A stretch of 11,364 nucleotides of DNA from Candidatus Acidiferrum typicum (GTDB lineage: Bacteria; Acidobacteriota; Terriglobia; Acidiferrales; UBA7541), in the NCBI GenBank assembly GCA_025463105.1, contig JAOAPW010000065.1, positions 1-11,364 on the forward strand, in the 5' to 3' direction. The notes beneath the pieces are model-generated. The model was given only the letters and a program-made list of their open reading frames with translations, was not told the DNA's origin and did no database searches. The position numbers and the translations under genes are program-made. How positions within the stretch are numbered: the first letter of the stretch is position 1; every line of letters starts with the position of its first letter. Positions 6,040-11,364 of the stretch are shown one piece after another.

Positions 6040-6573
6040 CTACTCCGCCGGGCAGAGTTTCAGGAACTTCTCCAGAGTGGACGCCAGCGAAGTCAAAGTT
6101 TGCATATCTTTTGCGGTGAAATCCGGCCCGGAATCCGAAGCGGAGCGCCCCTTGCGCGAAATTTGGACGACGCCCGTAACTTTCTTTCCATCCAGGATGG
6201 GAGCGCTCATGATCTTATAGATTGTCTCTCCCTGACGGCGGCCGAGTGGCACGCCTTCGAACACGCTCGCGTGCCGCGACGTATTGAAATTATTTGCCAT
6301 CTCAGTCTTGCGTTCCCTCACGGTTCGCGCCGCCAGGGCGCTTGTGCTCGTCAAGGGAATGGTGCCGACAACGGAAAGTTTTTCGGGTATTACAAACTTC
6401 AGGCTTTTGCTTTTCGAGCTGACCGCGAGAATCGCCACCTCATCCGGATCCGCCCCGAACATTTTTCCAACTGTCTCGGCCAACAGCGCAAATTCCTCTG
6501 TGGTCGGAGGCTTGCCCGCGTGAGCCATGGTGTCAAGCAATGCCCCCAGATCAACGACTTTCTTTTCGGTCAT
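6040..6573 (-). CDS. Stand-alone GAF-domain protein
   Basis: A protein of 177 residues that appears to be one GAF domain with a short helical lead-in. The middle has the sequence typical of GAF sensors: a basic SKSKSLKFVIPEKL strand, L-T-S-T-S-A-L-A-A-R-T, then the S-V-F-E-G and I-M-S-A-P-I-L-D-G-K-K-V-T-G-V-V-Q-I-S-R-K-G stretch, where a GAF core strand pair precedes D-F-T-A-K-D-M-Q-T-L-T-S-L-A-S. No kinase, GGDEF, HTH or other output domain is present, so it may sense a small ligand and act through a partner; the ligand is unknown. I chose the ATG at 6571-6573: GGAGAGG (6579-6585) lies 5 nt upstream. The codon before is TTG, which some callers would use. It is divergent from the sdh genes and upstream of pdaD on the same strand. 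Confidence 0.82.
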   Translation of the reverse strand: MTEKKVVDLGALLDTMAHAGKPPTTEEFALLAETVGKMFGADPDEVAILAVSSKSKSLKFVIPEKLSVVGTIPLTSTSALAARTVRERKTEMANNFNTSRHASVFEGVPLGRRQGETIYKIMSAPILDGKKVTGVVQISRKGRSASDSGPDFTAKDMQTLTSLASTLEKFLKLCPAE

Positions 6574-6617
6574 CAATGCCTCTCCGCCGCATCTCCGGTA
6601 ACCACCTCTCGGATGTC

Positions 6618-6623
6618 ATTATA
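6618..6623 (-). promoter_or_regulatory. Candidate -10 box (TATAAT) for the GAF-domain gene
   Basis: A perfect TATAAT on the minus strand, with a predicted start near 6611 and a leader of about 38 nt to the ATG. The upstream TTGTGT is at a short 15-bp spacing, so the -35 part is weak. It is about 50 bp from the oppositely oriented sdh promoter. Confidence 0.45.
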
Positions 6624-6671
6624 TCCAAATCGAATCGCACACAATTTCCGAATTTTACGGCGTGTGTTGTC

Positions 6672-6700
6672 TTGATATGTTGGCGGGAATTACCTATACT
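6672..6700 (+). promoter_or_regulatory. Strong sigma70-type promoter for the sdh operon
   Basis: TTGATA (6672-6677) and TATACT (6695-6700) are separated by exactly 17 bp; each hexamer differs from consensus by one base. The expected start is near 6707, about 26 nt before the small frame at 6733 and about 184 nt before sdhC. This is the best promoter match in the window. Confidence 0.65.
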
Positions 6701-6732
6701 CAGATTTCTGATCAAGATGAGCCGGAGCCAGG

Positions 6733-6894
6733 ATGTCCGCGACTGAAGTCGACTTACGAGATTACCGCCCATTTTCCCTTCGCCAAACACATTATCTTAG
6801 GGAAATTGTGCCCGAGAGCCTTGTCAGGAACGGCAGCCTGGTCGAAATCCATCATTTCTCAGCAATAGAAGTGAATTCAGGAGTCGCAAGATGA
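6733..6894 (+). CDS. Possible small protein or leader peptide, 53 aa, overlapping the sdhC start
   Basis: An open frame of 53 codons begins with ATG at 6733-6735, preceded by GGAG (6724-6727) at a spacing of 5 nt, and starts 26 nt after the predicted sdh transcription start. It ends with TGA at 6892-6894, overlapping the sdhC ATG (6891-6893) as ATGA, the classic arrangement of translationally coupled genes. The product begins MSATEVDLRDYRPFSLRQTH, has no membrane segment or cysteine, and matches nothing I recognise. Codon third positions are less GC-rich (about 46% by my count) than I would expect from the neighbouring genes, which argues for caution. It may be a small gene of the operon, a regulatory leader peptide, or chance. 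sdhC also has its own ribosome binding site within the last codons of this frame. Confidence 0.42.
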   Translation: MSATEVDLRDYRPFSLRQTHYLREIVPESLVRNGSLVEIHHFSAIEVNSGVAR

Positions 6895-7616
6895 CAGAAT
6901 CGGCAGAGACGCAACAACATCCGGTCGCGGGCAATCGATTCGTAGCGATCTGGACAAGCGTGATCGGCAAAAAAGTTGTGATGGCGGTAACGGGCGCCGT
7001 GCTGATCCTGTTCGTCATCGCGCACATGGTGGGCAACCTCAAGATTTTTTCCGGGCAGGAAGAAATCAACGCCTACTCGCGATTTTTGCGCGAAGTGGGC
7101 TGGCCCGAGCTGGGGTATGGACAACTTCTCTGGCTCGTCAGAATCGTGCTTCTCGTGTGCGCGGTTCTTCATATTACAGCTGCGGTCCAGCTGACTCGAA
7201 TGAATTGGCGAGCACTCCCAGTGGGCTACGAAAATCGAAAAGATGTCGAAACAACCTGGGGCGCCGTCACGATGCGCTGGGGCGGTTTGTTGTTGGCCGT
7301 CTTTATCGTCTTCCATCTCCTCCATTTCACCGGCGGTCTCGTGGGCTTCCAGTCAGGCCAATTCGAGCACTTAATGGTCTATCAGAATGTTGTGGCCGGA
7401 TTTTCTGTCTTGCCGATCTCTCTATTTTATATCGTGGCTATGGGAGCGCTCTGCCTGCATCTCGACCACGGAATCTGGAGCATGTTCCAGACGCTCGGTT
7501 GGGTTACGGTTCAGAATACAAAAAGCATCAGAACATTTTCACGACTTGTCGCGATCATAATTTTTGTAGGATTTATTTCAGTGCCCATTTCGGTGCTTGC
7601 GGGTTGGTTGCGCTGA
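6891..7616 (+). CDS. sdhC: Succinate dehydrogenase cytochrome b558 subunit
   Basis: A 241-residue membrane anchor of respiratory complex II, of the single-subunit, five-helix, di-haem type known from Bacillus subtilis and Wolinella. It carries electrons from the iron-sulfur subunit to quinone. Helices lie at about residues 28-48, 79-101, 130-150, 168-191 and 217-238. Histidines that can ligate the two haems sit in the helices: H45 (I-A-H-M-V-G-N), H94 (V-L-H-I-T), H142/H145 (F-H-L-L-H-F) and H190/H193 (L-H-L-D-H-G). The start has AGGAG (6879-6883) 7 nt upstream. It is followed by sdhA and sdhB on the same strand; the gap to sdhA holds hairpin repeats. Organisms with this type often use menaquinone, but the quinone is not visible here. 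Confidence 0.95.
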   Translation: MTESAETQQHPVAGNRFVAIWTSVIGKKVVMAVTGAVLILFVIAHMVGNLKIFSGQEEINAYSRFLREVGWPELGYGQLLWLVRIVLLVCAVLHITAAVQLTRMNWRALPVGYENRKDVETTWGAVTMRWGGLLLAVFIVFHLLHFTGGLVGFQSGQFEHLMVYQNVVAGFSVLPISLFYIVAMGALCLHLDHGIWSMFQTLGWVTVQNTKSIRTFSRLVAIIIFVGFISVPISVLAGWLR

Positions 7617-7623
7617 CGGGCCT

Positions 7624-7715
7624 GGGCTTCGACTAGAGCCCGCCAGAAAGAGCGCAGGTCGGCCGCGAAGCCTGCTGGAAGAGATCGGGCTTTCATTTGA
7701 GCCCGCCACAAGGAT
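7624..7715 (+). repeat. Three hairpin repeat units between sdhC and sdhA
   Basis: Unit 1: GGGCT (7624-7628) and AGCCC (7637-7641), followed by GCCAGAAAGA. Unit 2: GCAGG (7654-7658) and CCTGC (7671-7675), followed by TGGAAGAGA. Unit 3: GGGCT (7687-7691) and AGCCC (7700-7704), followed by GCCACAAGGA. Units start 30 and 33 bp apart. Units 1 and 3 have identical arms and an identical 18-bp span, also identical to unit A at 4085-4102. The tail of unit 3 provides the AAGGA ribosome binding site of sdhA. The array fills almost the whole gap between the sdhC stop and the sdhA start. Confidence 0.7.
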
Positions 7716-7719
7716 AAAG

Positions 7720-9630
<1,911 letters not shown>

Positions 9631-9632
9631 CC

Positions 9633-10385
9633 ATGAACCTCACACTCAAAATCTGGCGGCAGCAAAATGCCAAGGCGTCCGGTGCATTTGTCACCTATCA
9701 GGTGCAAGGCGTGACGCCAGACATGTCCTTTCTCGAGATGCTCGATCTCCTCAACGAAAATCTTCAAGCCAAGGCCGAGCCCCCGGTGGCCTTCGAGCAT
9801 GATTGCCGCGAGGGAATTTGCGGCGCATGCGGTTTTCTGATCAATGGAGTAGCGCACGGAGGCCGGCGCGGCACCACGGTCTGTCAACTCTCCATGCGTT
9901 TCTTCAAGGACGGCGATTCTGTAACGCTGGAACCCTGGCGCGCGCGTGCTTTTCCCGTCTTGCGCGATTTGGCCGTCGATCGTTCCCCCTTCGATCGAAT
10001 TATTCAGGCAGGAGGCTTCATCACCGCGCCTACCGGCGGCGCTCCGGAAGCCAATAACATCCTCGTGCCCAAGGACTCGGCAGAAACCGCGTTTGACGCG
10101 GCCGCTTGCATAGGATGCGGCGCCTGCGTCGCCGCGTGTCCCAATGCGGCCGCGATGCTCTTCACCGCAGCGAAGGTGACTCATCTGAACTCCCTGCCGC
10201 AGGGACAGCCGCAGCGCGATCGCCGTACTCTGAGCATGGTCGCGGCTATGACCAATGAAATTTTCGGTAGTTGCACGAACCATGGGGAGTGCGAAGCTGT
10301 TTGCCCCAAGAAAATCCCCATCGAGTTCATAGGAAAGATGAACCGCGACCTGATTCATGCAACGCTTCATCATCGCGGCGACTAG
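9633..10385 (+). CDS. sdhB: Succinate dehydrogenase iron-sulfur subunit
   Basis: A 250-residue subunit that carries electrons from FAD to the membrane anchor through three clusters. The [2Fe-2S] ligands are C58, C63, C66 and C84 in D-C-R-E-G-I-C-G-A-C and V-C-Q. The C-terminal ferredoxin part has C159-x2-C162-x2-C165-x3-C169-P and G-S-C214-T-N-H-G-E-C220-E-A-V-C224-P; by homology C159, C162, C165 and C224 hold the [4Fe-4S] cluster and C169, C214 and C220 the [3Fe-4S] cluster. No ligand is missing. The gene starts 2 nt after the sdhA stop, with AGAGGAG (9614-9620) inside the end of sdhA, a slightly long 12 nt from the ATG. A stem-loop follows the stop codon. Confidence 0.96.
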   Translation: MNLTLKIWRQQNAKASGAFVTYQVQGVTPDMSFLEMLDLLNENLQAKAEPPVAFEHDCREGICGACGFLINGVAHGGRRGTTVCQLSMRFFKDGDSVTLEPWRARAFPVLRDLAVDRSPFDRIIQAGGFITAPTGGAPEANNILVPKDSAETAFDAAACIGCGACVAACPNAAAMLFTAAKVTHLNSLPQGQPQRDRRTLSMVAAMTNEIFGSCTNHGECEAVCPKKIPIEFIGKMNRDLIHATLHHRGD

Positions 10386-10386
10386 A

Positions 10387-10414
10387 TTCCAGGAAATCGT
10401 TGAGCATCCTGGAA
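10387..10414 (+). terminator. Stem-loop directly after sdhB
   Basis: A perfect 8-bp stem TTCCAGGA (10387-10394) and TCCTGGAA (10407-10414) with a 12-nt loop begins one base after the sdhB stop codon. There is no T-run after it, so it is not a standard intrinsic terminator; it may protect the 3' end of the sdh mRNA or give partial termination before the dipeptidase gene. Confidence 0.4.
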
Positions 10415-10463
10415 GCGATCTCACCGTATTGGCGCCTCCTCGCTTGGATGGCTCTCAAATCCC

Positions 10464-11364
10464 ATGCGCGCTGACAACCTTTCCTCTCGTGCCCACGAGA
10501 TTCACTTTGGAAGCATCGTCTTCGACACCCACGCGGACACACCCCAGCGTTTCTTTTTCGACCAATTTGATTTAGCGCAACGGGATGCTGAAGGAGGCGT
10601 GGATATTCCGAGGATGCGTGAAGGAGGCGTCAGCGCGATTTTCTTCGCCCTTTGGGTTCCCGTTCACATCACGGGATCAAAGGCGACACGCCGCGCTCTC
10701 GATTTGCTGGATGCGACACTCGAACAGATCGGCCACCATCCAAACGACTTGATGCTCGCTGCATCCTCCCAAGACGTCCGCGCTGCCCGCGCCCAGGGAA
10801 AAATCGCAGTTCTGCTGGGCGTCGAAGGCGGTCACGCCATCGACAACAATCTCAATGTCCTGCGTGACTTCTTCGCGCGCGGCGTGCGCTACATGACGCT
10901 TACGCACAACGCAGCAACCGATTGGGCCGATTCCTCGAACCAATCGCCGCTGCACCAGGGCCTCACGGATTTTGGCAGGGAAGTGATCCGTGAGATGAAC
11001 CGCCTCGGGATGCTGATTGACATTTCTCACGTATCGGACCAGACCTTTTACGACGTCCTGGAAGTCTCTGGCGCTCCCCTGATTGCGTCGCACTCGTGTT
11101 GCCGGGCTATTTGCAATGCCCCTCGCAATATGAGCGACGACATGATCAAGGCGCTGGCTGCACATGGCGGAGTCATCCATATCACTTTTCACAGCGCCTT
11201 CTTGAGCCAACAATACGCGGACGCCACACAGTCTCCTGATTCCGAATGGCGCCTCAACCTCGAGGCAATCGCAGAGAAATACGGAGAGAACGAGGCTCGC
11301 AAGCTCGCGGAAGAGCAGCGCCTGAGCGACGATTTGACTCGAGCGGGAAAATTGCCTGCGGTCA
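10464..11364 (+). CDS. Membrane dipeptidase (renal dipeptidase family, M19), cut by window edge
   Basis: Three hundred codons of a zinc dipeptidase are visible, running off the right edge. The family (peptidase M19) hydrolyses dipeptides, including ones with a D-residue at the C-terminal position. Metal ligands in order: H23 and D25 in F-D-T-H-A-D-T-P, E121 in G-V-E-G-G-H-A-I, H189 in L-I-D-I-S-H-V-S, and H210 in A-S-H-S; the GLTDFGREVIREMNRLGM stretch is typical. The family is usually 320-420 residues, so the C-terminus is missing. The frame opens at a TGA at 10401-10403, and ATG 10464-10466 is the first standard start; no signal peptide and no clear ribosome binding site is seen. It lies 78 nt after sdhB and may be the last gene of that transcript, but its role is unrelated to complex II. 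Confidence 0.93.
   Translation, partial: MRADNLSSRAHEIHFGSIVFDTHADTPQRFFFDQFDLAQRDAEGGVDIPRMREGGVSAIFFALWVPVHITGSKATRRALDLLDATLEQIGHHPNDLMLAASSQDVRAARAQGKIAVLLGVEGGHAIDNNLNVLRDFFARGVRYMTLTHNAATDWADSSNQSPLHQGLTDFGREVIREMNRLGMLIDISHVSDQTFYDVLEVSGAPLIASHSCCRAICNAPRNMSDDMIKALAAHGGVIHITFHSAFLSQQYADATQSPDSEWRLNLEAIAEKYGENEARKLAEEQRLSDDLTRAGKLPAV

Noticed and set aside
6574..6576. TTG start for the GAF-domain gene
   Set aside because: The next codon is ATG with GGAGAGG at a suitable distance, so the ATG at 6571-6573 is preferred.
7597..7719. N-terminal extension of SdhA from the longest open frame
   Set aside because: It would start inside sdhC and translate the hairpin units; the ATG at 7720 has a good ribosome site and the normal family start.

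Overview
The window looks like a chromosomal stretch from a moderately GC-rich free-living bacterium. An acidobacterium-like organism is my best guess. That is inference from gene content: RNase J instead of a visible RNase E, a Bacillus/Wolinella-type cytochrome b558 succinate dehydrogenase, a pyruvoyl arginine decarboxylase with an agmatine route to putrescine, and TTG/GTG starts. There is no rRNA, tRNA, CRISPR array, transposase or phage gene in view.

Layout. The left part (1-6573) is read on the minus strand. From right to left it holds a stand-alone GAF-domain protein (6040-6573), the pyruvoyl-dependent arginine decarboxylase pdaD (5277-5834), N-carbamoylputrescine amidase aguB (4180-5058), agmatine deiminase aguA (3041-4192, overlapping aguB), a small GlsB/YeaQ-type membrane protein (2715-2990), ribonuclease J (827-2491), a GNAT acetyltransferase whose GTG start overlaps the RNase J stop (339-830), and the first codons of uppP, cut by the left edge (1-45). 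The right part (6672-11364) is read on the plus strand: a strong sigma70-like promoter, a possible 53-codon gene, sdhC, sdhA, sdhB, and a membrane dipeptidase cut by the right edge.

Function. PdaD, AguA and AguB together give a complete three-step path from arginine to agmatine to N-carbamoylputrescine to putrescine. The sdhCAB genes encode a complete respiratory complex II with five-helix di-haem anchor, FAD subunit and three-cluster iron-sulfur subunit. RNase J and the acetyltransferase are probably translationally coupled.

Beyond the genes, two things recur. First, two tandem arrays of a 7-bp unit (about SAAATYT) sit about 40 nt past the stop codon of minus-strand genes (221-297 and 5175-5237). 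Second, two arrays of a 30-36-bp hairpin unit (GGGCT-N8-AGCCC followed by RCC and an A-rich tail) lie in the sdhC-sdhA gap (7624-7715) and inside the N-terminal coding region of aguA (4083-4171). The pdaD leader has a consensus -35 box, a near-perfect 20-bp palindrome at the expected transcription start, and a perfect Shine-Dalgarno sequence placed oddly far from the start codon. These repeats and leader structures, plus the 53-codon frame overlapping sdhC, are the least explained parts of the window; I saw no clearly new multi-gene system.
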